Below, one piece after another: positions 27,018-37,664 of a stretch of 64,000 nucleotides of DNA. Source of the DNA: Rhododendron vialii. Its lineage: Eukaryota > Streptophyta > Magnoliopsida > Ericales > Ericaceae. The position numbers and the translations under genes were made by a program. Numbering within the stretch: the first letter of the stretch is position 1; each line of letters starts with the position of its first letter. A model generated the notes under the pieces. That model did not search any database. It worked only from the letters and a program-made list of their open reading frames with translations, and was not told where the DNA came from. The stretch is from assembly GCF_030253575.1 (NCBI RefSeq), contig NC_080569.1, positions 27,230,501-27,294,500 on the forward strand, read 5' to 3'.

Positions 27018-27344
27018 AATTTAATTTAATTGCCTGATTTCTCTCTCATTACGTACTTTTGTAAAATTAATTGTTTGCCCTTAATTAGATTCTAATAAAT
27101 TCCAACCCTAGCTAGAAACAAGTTTTTCGTGGTTTATCGCTTTAACTAAAATAGAACAATTTAAATTATGTAGCTTCAGTAAAATATAAACTACCTAGTA
27201 CGAAAGGGTTTTCTTTTTCAATTTTTTTTTTAACACCGGTCGCTGAAGCTAGAAGATTTCCAAGAAATTACTTTCTTGCGGCCTGATTCCAAAAATTTAA
27301 TCCTCGTCAAGGGGAGCAAACGCACCAACCAATCGGAATTATCC

Positions 27345-27696
27345 TTTTTTTTTTGGTCGGCAAAAGAGAAATTTTACTCAAAACTCGAAAGGGTACATCG
27401 ATCAAGGAAAATAGTAAGAATGCATCACTATTAAAAACATATATCCCAACGAGGTTGACACATATGTCCTAATACTATCATATGCATACCACAATCTTAG
27501 AGGAAGAAACAAAAAAAAGACATCCAATAAAAGTATTGGACGTACCCCAAAAAATACAATCACAATTCAGATCCATATACTAAATTTTGATTCTCCTGAT
27601 TCCATCCATGCTCCTCTTGAAATCCTCAATGGAATAATCCTTGATGCCAAACTTTCCTTTTATCCAAAAACCCGTACTAGTCTTGACCAAGTCACT
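27345..27696 (-). mobile_element. 5'-truncated LINE 3' end
   Basis: A 19-bp duplication with one mismatch flanks the insertion: CAACCAATCGGAATTATCC (27326-27344) and CAACCAACCGGAATTATCC (27697-27715). A T-run marks the poly(A) tail on the minus strand. The minus strand encodes a short tail of ORF2, FWIKGKFGIKDYSIEDFK, which matches WIKAKFDIKVYTAEDFK in the longer LINE at 43035-45243. It is 352 bp and dead. Confidence 0.85.
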
Positions 27697-27715
27697 CAAC
27701 CAACCGGAATTATCC

Positions 27716-28665
27716 TTGGGGCTACAAAAGGGTTTTCTATATGTTTATTTGTTTGAAGAAATACTATTCTATAAAGCTAACACCCTACTTCGAATTAGTT
27801 CTTTTTTTTTTCTTTTTTAAAAGCACGTAGGTCTATGACAAGAAAAGTCGTTTCATTATGTTCATCGGGGTTTTAATTAAATTGTGGTATTGAAAAACGT
27901 AATGGGATTGGTGATGAAGCTGCATACAAGATAAATAATGATATCAGAAGTCCAAAATTTCATTACATAATGACCAATATAATACACACAACATATTTTC
28001 GTGGGCTCCAGTACGAAATGTATGAATTTCACAAAAATGTATAGTGAATAAGGGTATTGGAGTATCATGTAGCGGTGCCTCGAGACCACTGAATAATTAC
28101 TCCTCATATGAAAAATCACAGATCCTAAGTTACTTTCTTTTTTATCAGTATCCTAAGTTACTTCGAGTCGCTGGAAATTTTAGCTATCATTTAGAAGAAA
28201 AAAACCAAAACTCTGATGTCAAATTTCAAGAACAATAGTTCATAGCATTAACAGGTACTAGTAGACATCATTTGGGCACGGCTTGTTCTTCTAAAAAAGC
28301 TATTGGCTTTCCCGCAAAAAATGAGCCAAATAAATTCATATAAAAATAAAAATAAGCCATGCAATAATCTCCAAAAAATGAGAATAAGCCAAGTGATATA
28401 AAAAAAATTTGAATAAGGACAAAAAATAAGCACACTTTGACTTATTTGTCCGAACACCCCTTAGTAATTCAAAAGAAAAAAAAAATAATCGAAGTTTACA
28501 ATTCACTAAATTACAAAAATTAAAAACAAATTAATCTAGACCAACATGAATGGTGCTTGAGTTCAAGGTATCGTCCTTTCTCGATGCATTCTTTGTTGAG
28601 TTTTAATGAATATTTTTTTTCCAAAAAAAAAAAAACTACATTGTGGGTTTTGTTTTCTCACTTTC
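27716..28665. other. Gene-free stretch between LBD and XTH
   Basis: No gene is seen. A weak inverted-repeat element may lie between about 28270 (GGGCACGGCTTGTTC) and 28462 (TTTGTCCGAACACCCC). The rest is AT-rich sequence and the 3' flank of the XTH gene. Confidence 0.4.
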
Positions 28666-29664
28666 CTAAGACGACGTCTTGCATTCCGGAGGGAGTCCCT
28701 CTTGAAACCGCATTTTATCCACGCAATAATTATACACCATATGGTTCTTCTGCACCCATTTCAATCCCTCCAAGCCCGTTGAATTTAGCTTCTCTGTGAC
28801 CCACGAATTCTCCGTTAAGTTCAAATTCGAAAACTTAGTACCACAAGACGATAATCCGCCCGACATAACGCATGCCTCGGCTTTATAGTTCCGGTACGAA
28901 GCCGTAAAGGGTGCTTTCGTCCAGTCCGTTTTCACGAGCCCGCCCCTCGTGGCCCAATCATCGGCATTCCATAAACTCGAGTACACCCTCATGGGCTGGT
29001 TCTTGGGAAATGGAATTCCATTTGAGCCCAAATTTTTGAATTCCCTAATGGGGGTCCCATCAACATAGAAAAGAACCCTTTTGGGGTTCCAGTTGATGGA
29101 ATAAGTGTGGAAATCCAAAGTGGGGTCAAACCATAAGTAAAACTGTTGTTCTCTATTTCCTTTGCCTTGGCAATACACATTGGTGTGAAGGGTGTAGGGA
29201 TCCCCACTTGAATTTCCTAAAAACTCGAAATCGATCTCGTCGTGGTTTTCGCCTTCCGAGGATAAGTAGTAAGTGGTGACGGTGCCAGCAGAGTTTCCCG
29301 CGATGAGCTTGATTTGTATTTCTATTTTCCCGAAGAGATACTCCTTCCTGGACCGAAACCCAGAGCCTGAGTTTTGGTCTAGGGAGAGGGTGAGGAGGCC
29401 ACCGTTGTTGTGGATTTTGCCGCGGCCGTCTCCCCATGTGATGTCAAAGTCGCGGTGGAGGGTACCGCCCTCGGCCTTCATGAGGAGGCGGGATTGTTCG
29501 GTGAAGGTGTTGAGGGCGATGGACTTGGTGCGGTAAACAAAGGTATCGATGTTGAAGAAGAAGAGGAAGGCGAAGACAAAGAGGAAGACCAAGAGGGGGA
29601 TGCAGCGGGCGAGGTAGAAGGAGGGGGGACGAGTTGGGTACGTTTTTCTTGATTGGGTGCCCAT
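28666..29664 (-). CDS. XTH: Xyloglucan endotransglucosylase/hydrolase (GH16), single exon
   Basis: Cell-wall enzyme that cuts and rejoins xyloglucan chains. A single 332-aa frame contains the GH16 active site [10 protein letters not shown] at residues 141-150, with the nucleophile Glu143 and the acid/base Glu147. An N-glycosylation site, NSS, follows at 151-153, as is typical of the family. The C-terminal XTH extension is present with its four cysteines ([12 protein letters not shown] and [18 protein letters not shown]). Two features are unusual. Most XTH genes have two or three introns, whereas here the whole domain is one exon. The N-terminus is a basic/polar stretch of about 20 residues followed by the hydrophobic segment [15 protein letters not shown] (24-38), which looks more like a type II signal anchor than a simple cleaved signal peptide. 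No frame damage is seen. A retroposed origin is possible, but no poly(A) remnant or flanking repeat is evident. Confidence 0.92.
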   Translation of the reverse strand: MGTQSRKTYPTRPPSFYLARCIPLLVFLFVFAFLFFFNIDTFVYRTKSIALNTFTEQSRLLMKAEGGTLHRDFDITWGDGRGKIHNNGGLLTLSLDQNSGSGFRSRKEYLFGKIEIQIKLIAGNSAGTVTTYYLSSEGENHDEIDFEFLGNSSGDPYTLHTNVYCQGKGNREQQFYLWFDPTLDFHTYSINWNPKRVLFYVDGTPIREFKNLGSNGIPFPKNQPMRVYSSLWNADDWATRGGLVKTDWTKAPFTASYRNYKAEACVMSGGLSSCGTKFSNLNLTENSWVTEKLNSTGLEGLKWVQKNHMVYNYCVDKMRFQEGLPPECKTSS

Positions 29665-32659
29665 TGAAGGTTTGTGATTATGGTCTTCAACAACATTGTT
29701 TAGGTTATGATCATATATTTTTCTCTCCTCAGTTTCTTCTCTTCTGTTTGTGACTTAATCAAACACGTGGAGGGCAATGGGCTATAACCGTCTCCTGCTT
29801 GCTCCAACGATTCTCCATGCATATTGGGTTTACTCTCTATTTATGTTTGTGGTTTAACTCCTTGTCCATTAGTGGCTATTAGCAATCCTTTGGCTTCTAT
29901 ACATACCACATAGCACGTAGGGGCGGAGTCAGAAATTTTGATTGGTAGGGTCAAAAAATAGATTCATACACAAGATGTTTTATTTTCATTTACTAATTCA
30001 AAGAGTAACCAAATTAAGAGGTAGATATATGCTGACAAATATGATTTTACTTTTCATTGGTCTTAAAGTTACCATATTATGAAACCGAAGCATAATAGTC
30101 TACAATTTTTTTTGCATTTGAAGCAAGTTGAGGCAATTGACAAATTTCTTATGGGGTCAAAAAAAAGGATAAAAATTTGGTTGCAAACTATCAAAATATG
30201 CATATGAGAATTAAAGCTAGTGGGGTTAAGTGACCTCACCTCTACTTTCCTGGCTCCGCCCATATTAGTACATAATGGTGGATGATGCTCAATTTTGAAT
30301 TTATGTCGGTTGTTTGGTCTCTATTTCTTTTTTCGGTTTACGATCATGAATATTTTTTTAATAACTCCGGACACAATTGCATCCACAACTGTTTGATGTA
30401 TGCGACTCCACAAGATGGACACAATTGTGTCCGAAATTATGTTGTAAAATCACGTCCCTAACATTCTTCTTCTTCTACTCTTTTTTTTTTTTTTTTTAAG
30501 GCATTTGAAAAGATACAATATGTGTGTGTGTGTGTAATAATATTGTGTTATATTCTCGCATTTGATTTTTATTTTTCCTTTGTAATGGTTGTAGACCAGC
30601 CTGATCAAGCGAGCGTGGAGAAAAGAGGAGGACTCAGCCCCCAAGGAGAATAGTTGTTAAATGTTTAGGAGCAAAAATTCTTACAGAAATTAGAACATTT
30701 GTCTATTTTGCTTTATTAATTCGTTAACGATGATAATTACGTCACATCCATATTTTACAATTGTACAGATGCTAAGTGCAGAGGAGAAAATTAATTAGAT
30801 GTTCCATTGTCTTCATGCATGTAGGTTGTTGCTCTTTAAGTTTTCAATTTTCTTGGTTTCATGTGAAAAATGAAGAAAAAAAGAAAAGGTTTTCAGTTGT
30901 CTTGGAAATTGTTCGGAGCATGTTGAAAGGAAAAGAAAGGGAAAATTAAAATTTGTTCCTCCGCTAATAATTGTTTGCTTCCGGCCATGTACGTAGTTTC
31001 ATATATAAGCATGAATGTATGGATTTTGAAAAATAAAGGTTATTGCAAAAACAAAATCAACCTGAAGAGAATACATGGGAATTAATTAAAGTATTTCTCT
31101 AGATTGATCAACTAGGATGACCAGATACAAGATTTAAGATCATCAAAATGCTAATGAATTCACAATTGTAGAAGAGCGAATGTTTTCTCTATCTAAAGTG
31201 GGCTAATGTAGCCCTTGTAACCTAAAATGGTAAAAAATATGCTTATATATGAATCAGGTACGCCAAAAGTCTTTCCACCAATCACAATGCAAAGAAATAT
31301 ATTATGCTTGAGCACGCTACTAATGCGCGTGCAAGGGCCTCAGTCATTACTGAGGCGCTACTATGGCGCGTTCTCTCTGAATATAAAAAAAGACCAGGCA
31401 AACAAAACCTGCTGCTAGAAAGGGAGGGCTTGACACCGTTTAGAGGCACAAGCTCTTTGAATCTGTAAACAAGCCTAAGAGAAACCATGCTTTCTCATGC
31501 CAATACACATACAGAGTACAAGGCCTTAGATAAATTTCCCTTCAACAAACCAAGGCCAATAAAATAAATCTAGTGCAAATATGAGACTTCTACAAAGATT
31601 TTCGTTTTACCAATAAGATACGAAGACTTTTCTAACTTTTGGAATTGCACAAAAATGACTATTTATTTCAGAGAGGTCTGCGAAAAATTGTATTGGAAAC
31701 GTCAACGTCTGCTAGCTTATTTGTCAAAAAAAAAAAAAAAAGTACCGTACAAAGAATTAATAGGTCAATTGATTATTCGAGAGAAGACATTTGAAAAACT
31801 TATGATGCATGGAAAAACGTCAACCTAAATGCGTATGAGATGCATATACCTTTTCAATCGAATTTCCAAGCAAATTGCATGGCAAGGCATTCTCAATAAA
31901 GTCTTGAACCAATGGAGTATCTAATCTAGACAAAGTAAAAACACCTCCCAAACCCAAATGGAAAAATAATGAATACAGACTTCAATGGTTTGTCGTATCC
32001 GGAAATCGCCAATAATACAAACATAAGAGTTTGGCCAAGTGGGCATGAGAAAATGATCGAGTAAGTGTTTGTCCTCCATGAGGTTGTGCTCATGTTTGAA
32101 TCTCATAGAGGCCAAACACTTCAAACCTTGGGAGTTGGGGCCACTGGATGGTTTGTTCAGTCGCTAACTTCAGGGCTCTGGAATTAGTCGAAGTGCTTGC
32201 AAGCTGGCTCAGACATATGCACTTGGTTATTGAAAAAAAACAGTTGTAAGGCTGTAAGGAGTTCAATTTATGTCTTACGGCCAAACGAACAACTAACCCT
32301 TCTTCTTATTTCCCCTGTTTGTACAATAATGCATGGAATCCAGTCAATGGGGGAAATGTGCTTAGCTTGGAAGCCTATTATGCTCCAAAATTTTCAACAA
32401 ATGATTATTAACTAAATCTTTGAACAAAAAGATCCATTACTGTAGAAGGTTAATTAACATCAAAACCTGCACACTATATCAATTGGTTTCAGCTGATATT
32501 TTTTTCCATAAGTTGAATACATTTCTAAACAGAAAACAGAGAGACTTTGGTTCTGAATTATTAGCTGTATATAAAAGGTAACGTGTGATTTCGGATATCT
32601 GAATTCTAAAGGATGATCAAATGAATGAGTTCGTGGTACTAATAACTAGCATGGAGAGA
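29665..32659. other. Gene-free stretch upstream of XTH
   Basis: About 3 kb without a recognisable gene. The first few hundred bases upstream of 29664 are the XTH promoter region. A (GT)n run of about 14 bp lies at 30521-30534 and homopolymer A/T tracts at 30481-30498 and 31726-31741. The short open frames lack any family character. Confidence 0.45.
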
Positions 32660-33400
32660 GAGAGAGGGGGAGGACACCATTGACTTTGGTTATAGAGCAG
32701 AATGACACTGGTGTTGGAACATTTCCAAAATATGTAATGGATATTAAATGTGAATATTGGTGGGTTTTAATCCAAAAGGTATGTCTATTCAAGTTATATG
32801 AATGGACATGGTTATTGAATTTAAGACAAAAAATGTGTCTATTCAAGTTAAATGAATAGATATGATTTAATAAAAAAGTATGGCTATTAGGATCGCATGA
32901 ATAGATATGGCTATTATGAATAGACATAACTATTAGGATTAAATCAAGAGATGCGATCTTTGACTAATCTATGCCTATAAAAGGCAAAAGGTTCTACCAA
33001 TTCGAGGAGACATAATCAGAACCATTCTGATTATTGTTTCTCTCTAGAATTATCTTCTACGATTATACTTGACGAGCTCGCAAAATCTAAAGGTATTTGG
33101 GTCTCTCTTCATTTGTGCATAACACAGTTAGATAACAGTTGGGACTGGACTTCATTTTATCTTGGAAGTGGCTTCACTGTAATCCGGTGCATACCGAATT
33201 CTCTTGAATGGTGGAGGCGAATATCATCTTAAGAACAGCAACATTGTAACGTGACTTGATGCATCTCTATTTTATCCACTTTTATCGGCAACAACGACTT
33301 TTGCACCTACAACTGGCACACAGAGAGAGAGAGAGAGAGAGAGAGGGGACACCATTGACTTTGGTTGTAGAGTAGAATGACACTGGCACACAGAATTCCG
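32660..33400. repeat. Two-unit direct repeat split by a solo LTR
   Basis: The block GACACCATTGACTTTGGTT, preceded by GA-rich sequence and followed by GACACTGG, occurs at about 32660-32711 and again at about 33325-33395 with a few substitutions. The solo LTR (32712-33311) sits at the end of the first unit, so the tandem duplication probably pre-dated the insertion. Confidence 0.75.
32712..33311 (+). mobile_element. Solo LTR (Copia-like), 600 bp
   Basis: The element runs from TGTTGG to CCTACA (TG...CA ends, short inverted repeat) and is flanked by a perfect 5-bp duplication, ACTGG, at 32707-32711 and 33312-33316. A TATA-like TATAAAAGG lies at 32976-32984 inside it, as expected for an LTR promoter. 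No internal retrotransposon sequence or second LTR is adjacent. The TGTTGG start and 5-bp duplication fit Copia elements, but the superfamily is an inference. Confidence 0.8.
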
Positions 33401-34743
33401 TGAGAGAGAGAGCGGCGGGGGTGGGTGGTGGTGGTGTTGGAGATAAATCAAATATCTATTTTACTCTTGCTTTTAAAAATTTAAAATAAAGTAACTTTTC
33501 AAAAAAAAAAAATTGAATGCTAAATATTGGAGAGTTTAATTTTTCTAGATTTGTTTTTGAATAACCAAGACGCCAAAAACCTGAAAAAGTGCATTTGGTC
33601 ATGGCAAAGACATGAGAGTCTAATATATTGCGCTGTTTTTTTATCGTTGGCCTTTTGAAGCTGACCCTTGAAAGTCGGGTCTTACATTTTTTCTTAGAAG
33701 AAATCATTATTTTTTCTAAAAAAGTTGGATTACCGAAATTGAACTAACATATAGGAGCAGAACCACGAGCCCTTTGGACGGCATCAAGAGTGCACTTCGG
33801 TGCCATGATAAAGAAGATCATGTCATCTTTCATGGTGCTAATCTTACTATTACAATAATATTGAGTTTCGCCTAGGAAAAAAAAAAAGAAATAACGGAGG
33901 GAATATTGTTTGCTTTTCTCCGGCAAACTCAGCTAGTTCTGCATCCGGTTTTGGTTTTCCTTGTATTTCTTAGATGTTCTGTTTTATTTTGGTTGGTACC
34001 ATGCCAGCCTTGCTTATACGTTCTTGATATTTCCTTTCCAGGCTTTTGAAGGCAAATAATGTCCGGTGCAACTGCAAGGCTTCCAACATAATTGGAATGT
34101 TAACTTGGAGGTAGAGTCTTTCTCCAAGGAAGAAGGCGACTTGGATGATGGAGCGTCTCTCCCTGGATTTTTAATATCGAGTTTTTGGCGGATTTGGGGT
34201 GCGCTCATTGTGTTTGGATTTGCTGAGTGTTTAGCTTTCAGTGTTTTTGTTTTTTGGTGTTTGTCTGATTGTTTGGGCTGCTTTTTGGGGCTTTTGTTTG
34301 TTTTGGTTCTTAATTGTTTTTGGTTTTTGAGGTTCTTGGCTGTTTTTGGTGTCCGGTTGGCGTTTTGTCTGCCTTTAGATCTCGGGTGACTTTATGCCGG
34401 TGTGCCTTTGATTCTTTTAATCTTAATTTGTAATCCTTTATAAAGATTAGTAAATTCTTTTTGCTTAGCAAAACAAATACTACGTATATGTATAATTGGA
34501 ATGTTAGCGTTCCGTTGTGAATTTTTGTTGGGTCAATGTAACAAAATTCGGTGTAATCCATCAATTGTTCTTGTGGAAAATTAATGTGAGTGGGTCACTT
34601 GATCCCATTTGTCCCTTAGTGCCTCTGCCCATGGGACTGAGGGCTATGAATTATCAAGTATACATCTAGCCAAACAAAACTCTACGTGGGTAGGTGATAG
34701 AACAATATTTCCTCCTTAATCGGGTCAACTGTGGCTTAAGTCT
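33401..34743. other. Gene-free stretch
   Basis: No gene is recognised. A GT/T-rich segment at about 34195-34390 opens a frame of repetitive Phe/Leu/Trp residues, which I regard as composition artefact. Confidence 0.45.
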
Positions 34744-34920
34744 GAACATTCTAGATCATGTGTGTTCGAACATTCTAGATCAGGTGTGTTCCCCATTTGA
34801 TCAGGTGTGTTCGAACATTCTAGAACATTCTAGATCAAGTGTGTTCGAACATTCTAGAACATTCTTAAGCCCGAACATTCTTAATCGGGTCAACTGTGGC
34901 TTAAGTTCGAATATTCTAGA
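34744..34920. promoter_or_regulatory. Array of heat-shock-element-like GAA/TTC motifs upstream of GDSL copy A
   Basis: The unit GAACATTCTAGA recurs at 34744, 34768, 34813 (extended to four alternating GAA/TTC blocks with 2-bp spacing), 34847 (three to four blocks), 34873 (GAACATTC) and 34909 (GAATATTCTAGA). The heat-shock-factor consensus is nGAAnnTTCnnGAAn, so the extended copies are formally perfect matches. The array lies 0.55-0.73 kb upstream of the copy A start codon. It is part of a degenerate tandem repeat that also contains GATCAGGTGTGTTC. Binding and function are not shown; a simple repeat could mimic the motif. Confidence 0.45.
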
Positions 34921-35474
34921 TCAGGTGTGTTTCCCATTTGATCATAAAGTTTCTATGCTGATCCAATCCAGCCCACATTTTCGATTGAGAAAAGAAGAAA
35001 AAAAAAACGAGACTCTACGTGGGTTCTAGATAACCAGAGATTAATATTTCAAGAATATCCAAACATCAATGCCATTTATGTGAAAAGACAAATACAATAT
35101 CTAGGATAAAGTTAGTTGTCCGTTAAACCTACTATATTAAATGTTAGTATATACAAACATAACAAAAAATAAGAAAACAATTGAGCCTGGGGGACCTGTT
35201 TTGCTTCCCTAACCACGACGACTGTAGTTCATCAGAGATCCAGAAAGGGGACAGGACACTCTGTACTTTGCATGAAGCTGATAATAACATCGTTTTTAAC
35301 AACCGGGCAAACGTCCAGTGGCTCCAAAGTTTTAAATGTTTGATCTCGATCACGGAATTCGAATTGCGTCTTATTAGAGGCGAGCCCCTTAGTTGCTTTC
35401 TTGTACATACGAGGCTAAACAGTGGGGTTATATAATCAGCAAGTTTCCCCTGTTTTCCAAGCAGTCTCACCAAT

Positions 35475-37578
35475 ATGAGTTCCTCTCACATGCATTGGTT
35501 AAACGCTCTTCATCTTCAATGTTTTTCTCTTGTAATGTCTACATGGGTTCTGTTCAACATATCCAAAGCTCAAGCTCAAGGACCAGTAGCTAGGCAAAAG
35601 GCTTTGAAAAATTCAGTTAATGCCATTTTTGTGTTCGGAGACTCGACAGCTGACCCTGGGAACAACAACTACGTAACGACTATTTTCAAGGGCAATTTCC
35701 TGCCTTACGGGAGAGATTTTCCAAATCGAGTCCCAACCGGAAGGTTTACCAATGGACGCCTAGCGTACGACTTTGTTGGTGAGATTTCGATACCAGTTTG
35801 TACTTTTATTTCTGATTTTAAGGAAACTAAATAGTTAGAAAGTGATTTTGGCTGAGGGATTGTTGCGCTGGTTCAATCCACATATGCCACCTTTTTACCA
35901 TGTGGAAAAAAAAATGTGATCTTAATTGACCAGGATAGTACTGTGCTTTTGATGCAGCTAGTTATGCGGGTATCAAAGAGTACGTGCCTCCATATTCGGA
36001 CCCAACACTTAGCATTGAGGAGCTAATGACCGGAGTCAGTTTCGCCTCTGCTGGATCAGGATTTGACCCACTTACACCTCAATTAAGTGTAAGTCTCTCC
36101 TTTTTGTCGTTATATTTTTCTGTACTAGCTAGGTGAATTCAGTTGATTAATTGTTTTTATAGTTCCAGTTTGATAGGAAATTTATAACCAACTTAAAAAA
36201 ACAATGTATTGATTATTTACATCATACTGAGTCTTTTCATAAAAAAAAAAAATTGCTAATATGTATCATGCATGTATGTTATCAACCTCGAGTTTCTGGG
36301 TATCCTAATTCGGATTGATTTTGCGTTTTTTTAGAATGTAATCTCGCTGCCAAAGCAACTGGAATACTTCAAAGAGTATCAAAAGAGAGTGGAGCTGGTG
36401 ATAGGGAGAAAAAGAACAAAAAATCTGGTAAAAAATGCACTGTACATTGTGAGTGCTGTTACGAATGACTTTGTTGTGAATTATTTCACTGTACCAATCC
36501 GAAGGAAGAGATACAGTCTCCCAGATTACATGGAGGTCTCGTTGCAGCAAGTCCAGCAATTCATGCAGGTTTGATTACTTGGAACATTATTTCGTTAAAG
36601 TACGACATAATTTATATAATGTCTGGTACACGAACTGAAAGGATATATAACAACGGTCCTTCTAAAATACGCTCACTGGGCGGACGCTTTAAATTAAAAA
36701 AAAGACCACGTGTTGTTCTTGCCTTGTTTTCTAAGTCAGCTTTTGTATTTCTCTGTGCTGTTTTCTGTCATCCTTCTCCGAAATGACAATCTTAACCTTC
36801 CTTTTCTTTTTCTTAAAAAGGCAAAAATAACCTTATCTCTCTTTCTCTCTTCACAATAATGGCAGTGAAATCCCTCCCAATTCTGGGAAAACCCTTTTCT
36901 TCTCACCCGCTTTTGATGAAAAATTGACCTCTTAGCTCTCTTTTCCCAGATTCTTTCAAATTTCAAAAATTAAAATTAATTTCTAATTTTCACCCCCAAA
37001 TCCTTTCAGAACTGTGAGATAGTCGAATTATAGAGCCAAATTGCCCACAATCAGTTCATAATTGTGACTAGCAAATCAAAAAACAATTAGGAAAAAATTA
37101 TATTGCCTCGGAGCTCCATTTTAACTGCTTTTTTTTTTTTTATTTGCGTAGAAGGGGCGGGGGGGGGGGGGGGGGAGGGGGGGGGGGGGGGGCGGGTGGG
37201 TTGAGATTGTGGGAAAATGGGTTTCTTCGCTGCTGTTTTTTTTACTCGGAAAAGTTGGGGTAGTTAAATTAAATACTAGTATGTAATTCCGAAAGCAACT
37301 AGGAGCAAAAAAAAGCCGATCAAGAGAAAACTAGGAGCAAAAATAGATAAACCCACCTAGTGAACAAGAAGAGTATTTGAAGAAAGCTCAAAGACTTGTT
37401 CTTTGGAGGAGACAGAGGGTCAGTAAATATTGGGCAAATTGTTACAGTTCGGTTTCCATCCAAGGATGACACACACGCTCTTCTCTCTCTTCAACACTGT
37501 TTTGTCTTCAACCTCTGCCATTGACTCATAATCGAAGTTCAGAAATTGAAGAACACAAAATTTCAGAGAGGGGGAAGC

Positions 37579-37664
<86 letters not shown>

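Noticed and set aside
34066..34389. 107-residue frame rich in Phe, Leu, Trp and Cys
   Set aside because: It covers a T/G-rich low-complexity stretch (TTTTGGTGTTTG-like words); no start context or homologous pattern.
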